From Alligator mississippiensis (lineage: Eukaryota > Chordata > Crocodylia > Alligatoridae): a stretch of DNA of 64,000 nt. The translations under genes were made by a program, and so were the position numbers. Below are positions 46,267 through 57,149 of the stretch, piece after piece. The stretch lies in NCBI RefSeq assembly GCF_030867095.1, contig NC_081828.1, positions 47,717,434 to 47,781,433 of the forward strand. Reading direction: 5' to 3'. The first letter of the stretch is position 1; the number at the start of each line of letters is the position of its first letter. Below the pieces are notes generated by a model. It was not told the origin of the DNA. It did not search any database and saw only the letters and a list, made by a program, of their open reading frames with translations.

Positions 46267-47376
46267 TGTAACAGGGGGCCTTCCCAGGACTGGTCAGTCA
46301 TTGGCCCACTTGCCTGTCTCTAGGCTAACCTCCCACCTTCCTCTTCTGCCATGCCTTGATGATAATAATTAAGATGTCAATCAGGTGGGAGGCTGCCCAT
46401 TTACTTGCCCGATGCCAAGGACATTACACATGGCTCCAACCTTCCTTCACCATGTCCCATGCTTCACAGATAGCACCTCAGGTAGCCAAGCTCACCTGTA
46501 CCCTTCTCCCTCTCAAACTGTGGTCCCCTCTCTGGGACCTCTGGCCTCCCAGGCCCTGGCCCTGCCTTCATCAGACCAGTCAGACCCCAGGCCCCTGACT
46601 CTGGGAGTCCCTTGGCTGGTGGGCCCCTGGCTCTTTTGACCTTCCCCCCTGGGTCCTGGCCCCAGCATTGACCAGTTTGAAGGTCCATCCAGTCAGGTTA
46701 AACTCAGGCTTGCCTTCTCTTCCATACAACTTAGCTACCCCCTCACTGGAGTTCTCCACTGTTTGAGCCTCAGCCCTCTCAATCTCTTAATAATGTGCTT
46801 TTGGGGCTGGCCCATGTGCAGCCCTTCAGGTCCACCTCAGCTGACCCTACTCTACATGCTCCAGTGCAGTCCTTTAGGCTTGCCTCCACAAAACCCACTC
46901 TGTGCAAGCCTCTCTACTTAACTCTGGGCTCCCTGCCCATCCTAACTCATCTCAGGCTCCCTTCCTATCTCTGGGGTCTCAACTGTGGAGGCTGGGGTTA
47001 TAAGGTGCCCCTACTCACCTTTTACAGGGAAGGCAACTGGCATAGCAGCCCCACCAGGCCATCCTTCTCCAGCAGGGTGCAGTTTTCAGTCATATCCAGG
47101 GCACAGGGCCTCCTCCTTCCCTGTAGCCCCATCCCATATAACTCCAAGAATGTTCTGAGCAGGAGCTCAACTGGATGTCGCTCTTTCAGCTACCAGCAGC
47201 AGACTGCTGCGCCAGCTCTGAGGGCCTGGATTAAAATGGAGGCCGCTCTGCCCCCTCCTCCAATCCCAGGGCCCTCCTGGGGTCATGTGACTACCTGATT
47301 ATGGCTAGCTCACACCACTGCTCTGCTGCCTGCTCTCAAACCTTAAGGTGGCAGGCACCAACGGTGCCCTGCCACA
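46267..47376 (-). mobile_element. Solo LTR fossil inside the Harbinger gene (copy 1)
   Basis: About 1.11 kb. The + strand begins TGTAACAGGGGGCC and ends GGTGCCCTGCCACA. CCAG occurs on both sides (46263-46266 and 47377-47380), so a 4-5 bp target duplication. Harbinger coding sequence is collinear across it. Same family as 47629-48658, with shared blocks such as GTGGGAGGCTGCCCATT and CTGTCTCTRGGCTAACC. Orientation is inferred from the TATA-bearing relative at 42901-43610. No internal region is present. LTR retroelement (ERV-like), moderately old. Confidence 0.85.
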
Positions 47377-47628
47377 CCAGTCAGTACCTTGTCCTCCGTG
47401 TGGCTTCATGAGCCAAGGTAGGAGAGGGTAATCTGGGTCTGCTATAATAAGTGGGGGCACAGCAACACCCCAGATCACTGTATCAGGGATCCCAGGTGCA
47501 TATTGTCCTTTCTCCACGATACCAGGCAGCGATGATTTTCAAAAGATGTGTGCATCATGAGTGCTTCCTGCCCAGCCTGTACAAATGTTAGTGAAGCATC
47601 CTCGGTGATCAACTATGGCCTGGAGGAT

Positions 47629-48658
47629 TGTGACAGGGGCATGCTCAAGGCCGGACCTCGTGCTGGCCTGCCCACCTGTCTCTGGGCTAACCACCTGCCT
47701 CACTTGTCTGCCATGCCCTGTTGTTTCTTAATTAGATTTAATTAGGTGGGAGGCTGCCCATTCTCACCCCAATGTCAGGAGCATTATTTGCGGCTCCGTT
47801 CCTCCCCTCCACCACAGCTCAAGCCTCTTGGCATCCACCAGTGGTTTGCACTAGGTCTTTCATAAAACATACACACAAACAGACAAACAAACACATACTG
47901 GACTCCAAGTTCTCAGCCCCCTCACTGGGACTCCACACTGGGGTCTTCCACCCCTTGGGGCTCAGGCGGCCACAGCCCTGCCTGGCCCTAGGGTCTTATA
48001 CCCCCACACTGCTCCCTCACTGGGGCTCCACACACTGCCCCTTCACTGGGGCTCACTGAGGTCTGCCACCCCATCCGGCTCAGGTGGCCATAGCCCTGCC
48101 TGGCCCTCTGCCCTGGGGTATTACACCCTGTGAGGCTCAGGTGGCCACAGCCATGCCTGGCCCCCTCTCAGGGTCCCTGCAGCCACAGGACTCATGAAGA
48201 GCCTAGGCACTGCTCCAGGTCCCTCCACCAACCTGGGCCCTGCCTCAGGACTCCCATGAGCCTGGGCTCCCCCTGAACTAGTTGAACCCACCAGGGATGT
48301 GGGATCTGGGGTTATTAAGGTGCCCCAACGCACCTATTACTGGGGTGGTAACTGGCCTGGCATTTCCTGGGGACTCCCACATCACTGGGAGCCCCACCAG
48401 ATCACCTGCTCCCTGGCAGGGTGCAGTTTTAGGTCATGCCCAGGACCAAGAGCCTCCTGTTCATCCCCATAAGCTCTTGCCCTTACCTCCTGGGTTATTC
48501 CTGCTGCAGCTCAGCCAGGCAATGTTTCTACCTCCACTGGCAGCAGCAAACTGCAGCCTTTACATGCCTAAAGTTCAAAATGGCTGCCCTCATCAGGCAC
48601 CTGGTAGCTGCCTGCCTCTGCCCTTAAAGTGGCGGGCACCCAAAGGTGCCCTGCCACA
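47629..48658 (-). mobile_element. Solo LTR fossil inside the Harbinger gene (copy 2)
   Basis: 1030 bp. The + strand begins TGTGACAGGGGCATGC and ends GGTGCCCTGCCACA. A perfect 5-bp duplication AGGAT flanks it (47624-47628 and 48659-48663). It interrupts the Harbinger frame between SKGFASVIL and QAIVDHRG. Its own duplication, different from that of copy 1, shows an independent insertion of the same family in the same orientation. Confidence 0.9.
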
Positions 48659-49010
48659 AGGATCACTGAGGCAAATCCCTTACTGGTGAATGACCAGCTA
48701 CACTGGGCTGGGGATAGGACCAGGGTGTGTGTGCTGTCCAATGCATCCACACAGTTAGGGAATCCCATGGTTCTGAAGCCTTCAATAACTTCCCTGGGAT
48801 TATGGAGGCAGATGAAGATGTTTGCTTCAATGCCGTGTAGCAGCTCGCATACCTCACATATTGTCACCTTGGCCATGCAAGGAGCCATGTTGAACTGGTT
48901 CCTGATGATGGGGATGGCCCGTTTTGTAAAGACCATGGCCATCCTCTTTTCTGGTGAAAAACCAGGGAGTGAATTAATGGTATTAGGAGGACAATTACAC
49001 TGCATCCAGC

Positions 49011-50200
49011 TGAAAAGGGATGTTTTAGAGGTGCAGGGTGGGGGGGCATATGGGGTTCCTCATGATTGTTGACAGGCAAAGTCTGGGGATTTTTGCTGTG
49101 CACGCAAGACCAATCTCCAAAAGAGCCCAGGATCACCCTGATCTGCAACCCCCAGCACACCCTGGGGCCCTTTGGACACCGACCACACAAAGTGAAATAG
49201 GAGACGACAACCACAGATCAGTTTCTTTGAATTCTTTATTTAATAAAATAATAATAAGAGGTCAGCAGAAGATTGATTCGTGTTGGGCTCTGCAGCTACA
49301 CCTGGTGTCCTAAAACATTCATTACACACAAATACCTCCAAATTGTAGCAACGCTTGATGGACAAAGGGGGCTCACTTCACAAAAACTGTAGCAACACCC
49401 AATGGACAAAAGGACTCACTACATGTCATTCAGTGAATTACCATGTACATGTGACAGATTAAGGGCTGCACCATTCCAAGTTGTGTTGTTGCAAACTAAA
49501 CTATATCAAGATGGGGATTAGTTTATTATGACAACTCGTTTTCACCAAAAACTCACATATGTGTCAAGTTTGATGCCATTAAGCCACAGAAAAGGGCAAT
49601 TTTTGTCACATGTGCAAGCACCATTTGTCAAGTTACAAGCGCCCCTTGTTGTTACTGCTTGTATAAGGGTAATACTATCTGGGGTAGAGCTAACACACAG
49701 CATTATATAGCCCTTGCCCAGCACAGCTTGCAAGCTAGCTGCACAAGACAAAGGCTGAGAGAACAAATAAAGTCACAGAGAGAGGCGGTGACCAATCCAA
49801 AGTCACACAGCAGGTCTGTGGCAGACCCAAGAGAAGATGCTAGGTTCTCTTGATTTCCAGTACTGTGCTAAACCATGATTCCACCTAGTGGAAACTTGGA
49901 CCACAACCCTTCCCTCTTGACCCCAGCAAAATGAAACCTGTCCATTCACTTCAACATGGGTACATCAGAGACCAGCAATCAGGCAGTGCAGATGGCTTTG
50001 GAGCAACCTGGAGTGGCTTGGAAATTACCCTTTGCACCACTGCCTGGCTCTCCTGAAACAGTGAGTCTGTGCACAGCCCTGAGGCACATATTTAGTGTCA
50101 CTCTGAGATACTTACTCTACCTAATGGCTAATCTCTGATGTGCTCAGCATGAGCAAGTTTATAGGGCCAGCTCTGTTGTGGACCCAGGCCCTAGAGGGAG
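49011..50200. other. Harbinger flank and intergenic DNA
   Basis: 49011-49220 is probably the 5' part of the Harbinger element (weak - strand frame ahead of the transposase). The rest shows no recognised gene. Two near copies of TGTAGCAACRCYYRATGGACAAA lie at 49346-49368 and 49387-49410, a short local duplication. Confidence 0.4.
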
Positions 50201-50214
50201 GCCATGTAGAGATG

Positions 50215-50440
50215 TTAGAAGTTTCCAAGCAGTTTCTTGAGCCACTCAGCTAAAAAAACATCCAAACCCTCTCCAGCGTCAAAAACACTGCTCCATCTAC
50301 GTAGGGACACACAACTGGAAGGGAGCTCCTCGGTTATCTCTATCTCTTCTGAGTGTTTTGCTCCTTTGAAGTTACTCATGACTGAAGGGTATTGATACGC
50401 ATGAGGCAGCAAATATTCAGAAGGTAGATCTGAACATAGC
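50215..50440 (-). other. Exon-like open stretch, unidentified (a)
   Basis: After TGTTCAG the - strand reads DLPSEYLLPHAYQYPSVMSN, FKGAKHSEEIEITEELPSSC, VSLRRWSSVFDAGEGLDVFL, AEWLKKLLGNF, then stop. Composition is protein-like rather than repeat-like. Family not recognised. It lies downstream of ANKRD45 on the same strand. In human the next gene there is SLC9C2, so a 3' exon of that gene is one possibility, unsupported by motif. Confidence 0.3.
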
Positions 50441-50927
50441 AAGACACAAGCTAATTAATATTACAAACTCACTGTAGAGAAGTTCAGATTTACCAATGTT
50501 GAGAGAGGAAAAAACACAAGTTGGGCTCGAGTGATGAATGAACCTCAGTGAAAGAAGAGAACTACTAATAAAAGGGAAAATGATGCTGTTCGTGCTAAAG
50601 GTGCACTTCCCTACTCAGCCACCATTTCCCGGATCTTCCAGCCCTTGCCAAAGAGGATTGGACAACAGGAGGGCTGTGGAAGCAAGTAGTGGAGAAAGCA
50701 GATTCTGAGGAGGTCACTTCTGCACATGTAAATTATCGCGGGGCTCCCCACTAGAAACAAAAGAAAATCTCTGAACACAAACTGTTAACTAGAATTAAGC
50801 CAGAGAATGTACAGCAGTGAGTTCATGGTGAAATGCCTCCCAGGAACTAGCAGCGCTGGCATTCTATAGCTCTGATTAGGAAGGCACATGAAGCATGGCC
50901 ATGAAGGGTTGCTAGACAAATGTCTGC

Positions 50928-51222
50928 TCTCCACTGTAGTTATAGACATTCACTGTTAGGTCCAGGGGGTTGAGGCATTGAACTCCTGTTTGGAGTGGCT
51001 GTATGGCTCTGGTGTGTGGCTCCAGTGCTGTCTTCAAAATGAGAGTGGGGGAAGGATGTGGAAGGAGCTTGGACTGCGGTTTGCCCAGCCTGGGCTGTAG
51101 GGTAGGTGGGTGGATAGGAGTTGCTGGTAGTAATATTGACAGTTTACTCATGTCCCTCAGCTGCAAAATGTTGTCCTTTGCCGTATTCATCAACCCATTG
51201 CTGACTACAGAAGAGGTGATAG
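50928..51222 (-). other. Exon-like open stretch, unidentified (b)
   Basis: After a CTCTTCTGTAG acceptor-like sequence the - strand reads SNGLMNTAKDNILQLRDMSK, LSILLPATPIHPPTLQPRLG and on to a stop after NYSGEQTFV. No family recognised. See stretch (a) for context. Confidence 0.3.
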
Positions 51223-52119
51223 TGAAGCAATAAAAAAATCACTTTGAAATCTGCTTTCTTTCAGGTCTTCCAACTGCAAAGAATGTCAAATCTGCAGTGA
51301 GCAGCAGCAAAATCCGATGCCACATTTCCCCAGATTCCGTCAATCTCAGGTCTCATTTTTTAACTTTACACAAGCATCCTCATTAATTTGAATTTAAAGA
51401 GAGGGGATGGTCAGAACCAAACCCTAAATGCTAAGTTCTGGGTTTACAGGCATACACTGCAGCAAGGTCCAACTGTGATTAGTATCTCAATGCTGAGCTA
51501 GCAACATTGTCTTGAGGTTCATAAAAAGTCAGGTTAGGTGCTGGTTCCCCATTACAGATTGGGTCAGAGGTACTTTTCATTCCAGCTAGTTCAATTAAAT
51601 GAGAAACTGTTAATATGACAAGCTTTAAAAGTGAAGGAAAAAGAGCAGCCCCTTCAGGACTCTATCACTCAGGATCACTTTAGCATTACAATAATTTAGG
51701 GTGCTTTCATCTAGAAAACTCCCATTGCCTCCAACAGAGGCATCCCTCTGAGGGGCAGGACCTTCATAATAGGTTTTATTGTCTTGCAAGCCTAAGTGCA
51801 GAGCTGCATAACATCACTGGTTCCTACTTATAATGCAATTTCTGCTCTCATATCAGACTGTTCTCTTTGTCCCTGCTTGATGGTTTCTCAGATGCAGCCC
51901 TTGTCCTTGGTGGCATAATCTACTAATGGTAACATTTCCTGAAAGGGGATGGAGAAAGCACAGGTACACTCTTGGGCTTGATCTTTCACTGAAGTTATTA
52001 GGAGAGTGCCCTATTTGTGTGAGATGTGTTGCAGATATTGATTAAAAGTCTCTGTGCTAGAGATTTTGCAATCTTAATTGTAGTATTAACAACAGCAAAG
52101 TCACCCCTCCCCACCTTTA

Positions 52120-52297
52120 AATCACTTAAACCATCATTTGAGTTTCTGCTGGTACTTAGCTGAATATCTGATTGTTTTCTGAAGCTGGTTCCAACTTCAG
52201 TTTGTTTCTTGTTTGGGTCAATGCCATTCTGTGACTGGAGTGAGGACTCCATGTACAAGTCCCGATTATACAGTGGGCTGAGAGCATACAGCTCCAT
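52120..52297 (-). other. Exon-like open stretch, unidentified (c)
   Basis: The - strand reads MELYALSPLYNRDLYMESSL, QSQNGIDPNKKQTEVGTSFR, KQSDIQLSTSRNSNDGLSDL, then K before a GTGGGG donor-like site. Protein-like composition. A stop lies just upstream of the Met in this frame, so if real it is a first or a damaged exon. Not recognised. Confidence 0.28.
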
Positions 52298-52299
52298 GG

Positions 52300-54620
52300 G
52301 TTACGGTATGGCTGTGATTCTCTACCAAAGAGCTGTAACATCATGGGGTGTTATGAGATCCTTTAAAGGGTGCTGCATAATATTAGCACTGTTAGCTGTG
52401 ATTCACATGATTCACAAGGGAAACCAAGATATTCCAACTTGTGGTCTTTCTGAGTACTTTGGAGCAGAAAAATTGCTCTAATTGCTTTGTAGACAAAAAA
52501 CAAGTCCAAGTTAAAAGCTGGCATCTTCCAAGGGATACCTTGAGTCTAACATGGGGTACCTGAAATGGATGAGCACCACTGCACTAAGGCATTCTTCCTT
52601 TGATGGAATCATCTAGTTGGTTGAACCTCAGTTGCTTGCCTACACCTTCTTTAGTCCATAAGCAAGGTGCTTACAAGGTGCTTTCAGGAGGGATCAGCAT
52701 AGATAGGTTTCATCAGTGCATAGGGCTAGTGTCTTTGGCTTGAGGTTCCTCAGCTGATCTTTTCAGTGTACTCCTGTTACCCTGGAAAATATTAATGGAA
52801 AATTAGAGACCTGTTTGTTGCATTTTCATAGCAGCAAGCAGAAAACCTACTGGTCTCCCAGGCTTTGCAAAGTGAATAAGATCTACTGGGGTAGAAGTTG
52901 TTGTCTTTGATTACTTGAATGGCCTAAAGAAGGACCCATCAACCTAAGTATTCCTGGGTTACTAAGGCAACTAGCTAGGTATGGCAGAAAGCAGCTGTGC
53001 TTGTCCCCTCTGTTCACACCACCATTGTCAGTGATCTGTAAAATAGCTTCTCTTCAAAGGGGTGTATTTTTAATTGCTATAGGTACAGTTCAGCCTGGGC
53101 AGGATGCCACTGAAGAGCCCATTTGTAATTTAAACTGCCCTTGAAGGCAGATGGGACAGTGTAGCCCTTGTATCGCTCTGCTCAGCAAATAATTTTTCAT
53201 CCAAATTCTGCACACTGAGTACATGTGGTGGATCATTAGGTGTAACAGTAGATAAAAAGCCCTGTTGATGAAGCCCCAGAAACATGAAAGACCCACTAAT
53301 AGTATATTCACACCACCGTTACTGCAGAGGCTGCAGTCTACTCAGGTGTATCCAGCTTACCTGTTATATAGCCAGCTAGGGTATTGGTAGCAGTGGAGCT
53401 GTGAAAGCAAGTTGCTGAGCATGGACTGAGCCCAGTAGCATGTACACAGCCCCTCAGATAGATTTTGCAGTTTATGCTGAACCTTGAGTTGCTGCAGTTA
53501 GCTTTCTTGCAGTGTCAGAGCCAGCTACAGTATGTCTACACTAGCTGCAGATACCAAAGCAGGCCATGCCTTAACTTAGCTTGACCACTGAATGTTGCCC
53601 TGTATCTCATCTGAGTGTCCCTTCCTGGAGCTGTATCATTCAGAAGGAGCTGTACCAGCAGCTACAGCCTTGTTGGGTAGAAATTAACTCACCGTATCCA
53701 CTTTAAATAGTGAAACTTGTTCTATTGTCTGTTAAAGTGCTTAGAGAAGCAACTTTAGAAATAGTTAGCCAACCTGCTTGCAAGAGTGCCCTTGAGTTCT
53801 GGCTTCAGACATCAGCGCTTTGGGGCCATCTTTGTTTTAATCTTTGTGCATTGCCAAGCCACCATGCATGCCTGTCACTGGAGAGCTGCAGATTACTGTC
53901 ATCTGCATAGGATGACAAACAGGAGAAATGACCTTAACTTACTGGCAGTGCACCCTTACCCTACCATCTGCCTGACTTCAGACTGCCAGCTAACTGTCTC
54001 TATCTGAGTGGGAAAGTTAGGGCCATCAGGCGTTTTACAGAGGCTGAGGAAACAAGAATAAGTACCTTAAGCTGGTGAGCAGGGCATGCAGAGAAAGGTG
54101 AAGGGTGGTGGCAGGAGCAATTAAAAAAGACTCAGCTTGGCGACAGGCAGAGGGTTGGGAAAGATAGTTCTGAGTATTGCATAGCTACAAGGCCATAGGA
54201 GAGATGGAGAAACATGCATGTATGGGCCAAGAAAGAGAGAGGTTTTTGAGTGAGCACCGGGTGCTAAGGCTTGGGAGTATGGAAGCAGTGAAGAGCAAGA
54301 GCCAGTGAGGAGAAATAGCCAGGAATAATTTGGCGGGACGGGAAGAGAAGGCTAGGAAATTCAGGACTGCATGAAGTAAAAAAGGAAAGGAGCCTCTGAA
54401 AGTTCTTAGGACATTCCCAGGACTCTGGTATGTCCTTCCTAACTCAGCAGTGAATAACTCCATAAATCCATTTTTCAGCACCTAAGATTTGTCTCTCTCC
54501 ACAGGTATTTATAGCCAATATCTACCTCCATAGTACCTGAACACCTGAACAAATAAAGACATACCTATTAACATGGTAGTATTGGAGTCATGTAGACATG
54601 ATGGTCCAGGAAATACATGA
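52300..54620. other. Intergenic or intronic DNA; nothing recognised
   Basis: Moderately AT-rich, without clear repeats or exons. Confidence 0.4.
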
Positions 54621-54625
54621 GAGAC

Positions 54626-54805
54626 AAGGATCTTTGTGAGTGGCAACTTTTATTGAACCAATTGCATGGCTGGGAGACATTTAGACAGTCTTTCAGGCAC
54701 AAGATACTTAGACCTGAGGATGAGTATTTTGTGTCTAAAAGTTTGTCTAAATATCTCCCAACTATGCATTTTGTCCAATGAAAGATATCACCCACAAAAA
54801 TCCTT
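54626..54805. mobile_element. Fold-back MITE with ~65-bp inverted ends
   Basis: The left end AAGGATCTTTGTGAGTGGCA then TTTTATTGAACCAATTGCAT and GGGAGACATTTAGACA is complementary, imperfectly, to the right end TGTCTAAATATCTCCCAACT, ATGCATTTTGTCCAATGAAAG, CACCCACAAAAATCCTT. It has no coding capacity. The ATTGRACCAA block recalls the repeat family at 18620-19500. Confidence 0.75.
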
Positions 54806-54894
54806 ATTTATTTATATATAACTTATTCCTCACTCCACATTCTCCAATCAGCAGGGGCTGGAGATAAGCACAAAGCTACCCCAAATGGACTGAG

Positions 54895-55175
54895 TATTGA
54901 GTCCATATACAGCGCAGTTCCCTAGGGCTCTGTATTGGGACCAGTGCTGCTTAACATTTGTAAGTAATCTGGAAAAACGGGGTGAGTAGTGAGATGGCCA
55001 AATTTGCCAAACACTTATTCAAAGTGGTGAAGTCAAGGTGCGCTGTGAGGAACTACAGAATGGTCTGACACAATTGTACAAATGGGAAGCTAAATGGCAG
55101 ATGAAATTAAATGTAGATAAGTATAAGGTGATGCACCTGGGCAAAAGTAACCCAACCTATACCTACATTCGTGAA
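54895..55175 (+). mobile_element. CR1 LINE internal fragment (reverse transcriptase)
   Basis: The + strand frames give CR1 RT pieces: SEMAKFA, EELQNGLTQLYKWEAKWQMK and LNVDKYKVMHLGKSNPTYTY. The family pattern is ..FADDTKL..LQ.DL..L..W...W.M.FN..KC.VMH.G. Fragmentary and frame-shifted. Confidence 0.85.
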
Positions 55176-55953
55176 CGCCTCATGCCTCCCAAGGCTGAGA
55201 GAGCACAGCGACCACCCGCAGGCGGTAGCATGGGCAGGGGCTGAAGGAGGCATTCTGTAGAAAAGAAGAGAATCTCCTTCAGACTGAGAAAGCCCCCAAA
55301 ACCAATTGCTTTAAACAGATTGCACATCCAACCAAACCATCCAGGTCTGCTCCCTGAGACATCTAACTGTCTAAAAACCCCATATACCAAAGAGAGGAAC
55401 AGCACTGACCTTCTGGAAGTGAAGCTGGCCTCTCTTGTAAGTCATCAGTAACAAGGCACATTGATTATGAGTTAACTTGTATGAGTTAATTACAGAGGTA
55501 GGTATGGACTAGTGGTCAGAGCACAGGACTGGACACTAGGAACTCCCAAGATCTCACCCAGACTCCAGGATTAACTCCTTCTGTGCTCTTGGATCTAAGA
55601 GAACTTGGCACAAGTCTCTTCAGGACCCATAAACACAGAGACACTGGAGAGGAATGTGAGGTGCAGAGCTCTTTTGCAGGAAGCTTGCAATATAAAAGCT
55701 ATAATGTGGCTCATGGATCATTGTCTCCATTCTCTCACAGGAATTAAGCAATGCAAGGCTTAATTCCTAAATCCCTTTCTGAACATATGGCACCTTCTCC
55801 CTAAGGATATCAAAGCATTATTATTAACATGGTGATCAGCTCCCCATAAAAACCATCTCAATGTCTCTTTCTGTTCTGGTGCGGGAGCCTTAGGAAAAGA
55901 GGTTGGCACTAGGACCCATATGCCAACGCAGAGTCAAGGAAGTAGGTCTAAGC

Positions 55954-56996
55954 CAGGCTTGTCCAACATACGGCCCGCAGGCTGCCATGTGGCCCGCCAA
56001 GCCATTTTATCTAGCCTGTGGCAGTAGCGGCGCAGAGCGCGGAGCTGCTGCAGCGGCGGCGGTGGAGTGTGAAGCTGCGGTGGCGGCAGCGGTGGCGGGG
56101 CCACAACGAGGTGGGCAGGGCCAGCCCTCGGGCCCCAGCCAGCAGCGAGGGGAGGGGAGCTGCTTACTGTAACTGCTTACAGCGAGGGGAGGGGGAGCAG
56201 CCCCGTGCGGGAGGCCAAGCAGTGGCCACTGGCAGTGCCGGCCCACATCTGCCTCCTCACCCGCCCGCTTCAAGCCAGCCCCGCTGCCCTGCCCTGCCCT
56301 GCCCCGCAGCAAGGCGGCGCCTGCTCCCCCAGCCAGTCTCCCCCCGGGTGCTGTGGCTCTCCGGGCCTGGCCACTCGCGCACGAGGCCCCGAGGGGGCTG
56401 CTTCTCATGTGCTGCTGGGGATGGCCCGGTGCTGCTGGGCCCGGCCCGGTCTGCACCGACCAGCAGAAGTGGCGGCGGAGCCGTGTGCCACTTGGGATGG
56501 GACAAGCCTGCACCAGTCAGTCCCAAGCCGCACACGGCTCCACCACCGCTTCTGCTGGCTGGTGCAGACCTGGCCAGTCTCCTCCCATCCCCAGCAGCAC
56601 ATGGGAAGCTGGCTTCAGCTGCATGCCGCTTTCCCTGGCCGGTGCCGACCCGGTTCTGCCCAGGCGGGTCCTGCAGCACCATGTCAACCCGGGCATGGCA
56701 CTGGCAGGCTGGGTGGGCCCCAGGTTAACCCTGGCCTGGCCCCCCGGCTTCTCCAGCACCAGGTCAACCTGTCTGTAGCCAAGCAGCTCCTGCAGCACCG
56801 TGTCAACCCGGGCATGCATGCCATGTCAACCAGCACCATGTCAACCCCTGCAACTTCATTGGTGTCAAATATCATGTGACATCACTTCCTGATATGAAAG
56901 CACTTCCTGTTACGTCTTTGAAAATGGCTCGCCAGCCCACTGGGTGATAAAAAGTTGGTGATCTGGCCCCACATTCAAAAAGGTTGGACACCCCTG
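55954..56996. mobile_element. Non-autonomous hAT element with CpG-rich cargo
   Basis: 1043 bp, starting CAGGCTTGTCCAAC and ending GTTGGACACCCCTG (inverted ends), with a perfect 8-bp duplication GTCTAAGC at 55946-55953 and 56997-57004. Its interior (about 56010-56870) is very GC- and CpG-rich and contains CGGCGG runs. It also has an internal inverted pair (TCTGCACCGACCAGCAGAAG near 56448 against CTTCTGCTGGCTGGTGCAGA near 56549) and short direct repeats of CAGCACCATGTCAACC. Long open frames inside are composition effects. No transposase. It lies at the 3' side of the third ANKRD45 exon. Confidence 0.9.
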
Positions 56997-57149
56997 GTCT
57001 AAGCTGTGCTGAGTGAGAATGTTCCTCACTGTACGAGCTCCGCACCATAACTTGTCTTCCTTGTTCAGCCTTCCCTGCACCTTCTCTGGATGAGATTGTT
57101 GCCTGAATATGGCTGATGAATATCTGCAGGGCCTGTTTAGCTTCTGCAA

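Larger units (their letters stand above)
45930..49010 (-). pseudogene. Harbinger (PIF) transposase gene, decayed and split
   Basis: Plain DNA transposon. Reading the - strand from 49010, the order of the HARBI1-like nuclease can be followed: KVTICEVCELLH; EVIEGFRTMGFPNCVDALDS then THTLVLSPAQ and SKGFASVIL (48659-49010); QAIVDHRGCFTNICTGWAGS then THDAHIF, stop, APGIPDTVIWGVAVPPLII, ADPDYPLLPWLMKPHGGQ (47377-47628); YYLSKCQMTVESPFGSLKAW, WRSLNYRLEVEPENIMASII (46095-46266); and a tail QTLVRDPLCGI near 45990. The DDE positions read as Asp (ALDS), Asp (IADPDY) and Glu (TVES), all retained. Frame changes and stops are present and two LTRs split the gene, so it is dead. Terminal inverted repeats were not located. 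The consensus is recalled, not searched. Confidence 0.85.

Noticed and set aside
46267-48658. Reading the two LTRs as the ends of one provirus
   Set aside because: The 252 bp between them is Harbinger coding sequence collinear with both outer flanks, and each LTR has its own target duplication.
56018-56879. Several 140-236-codon frames on both strands
   Set aside because: They lie inside the CpG-rich cargo of the hAT element, where stops are rare by composition.
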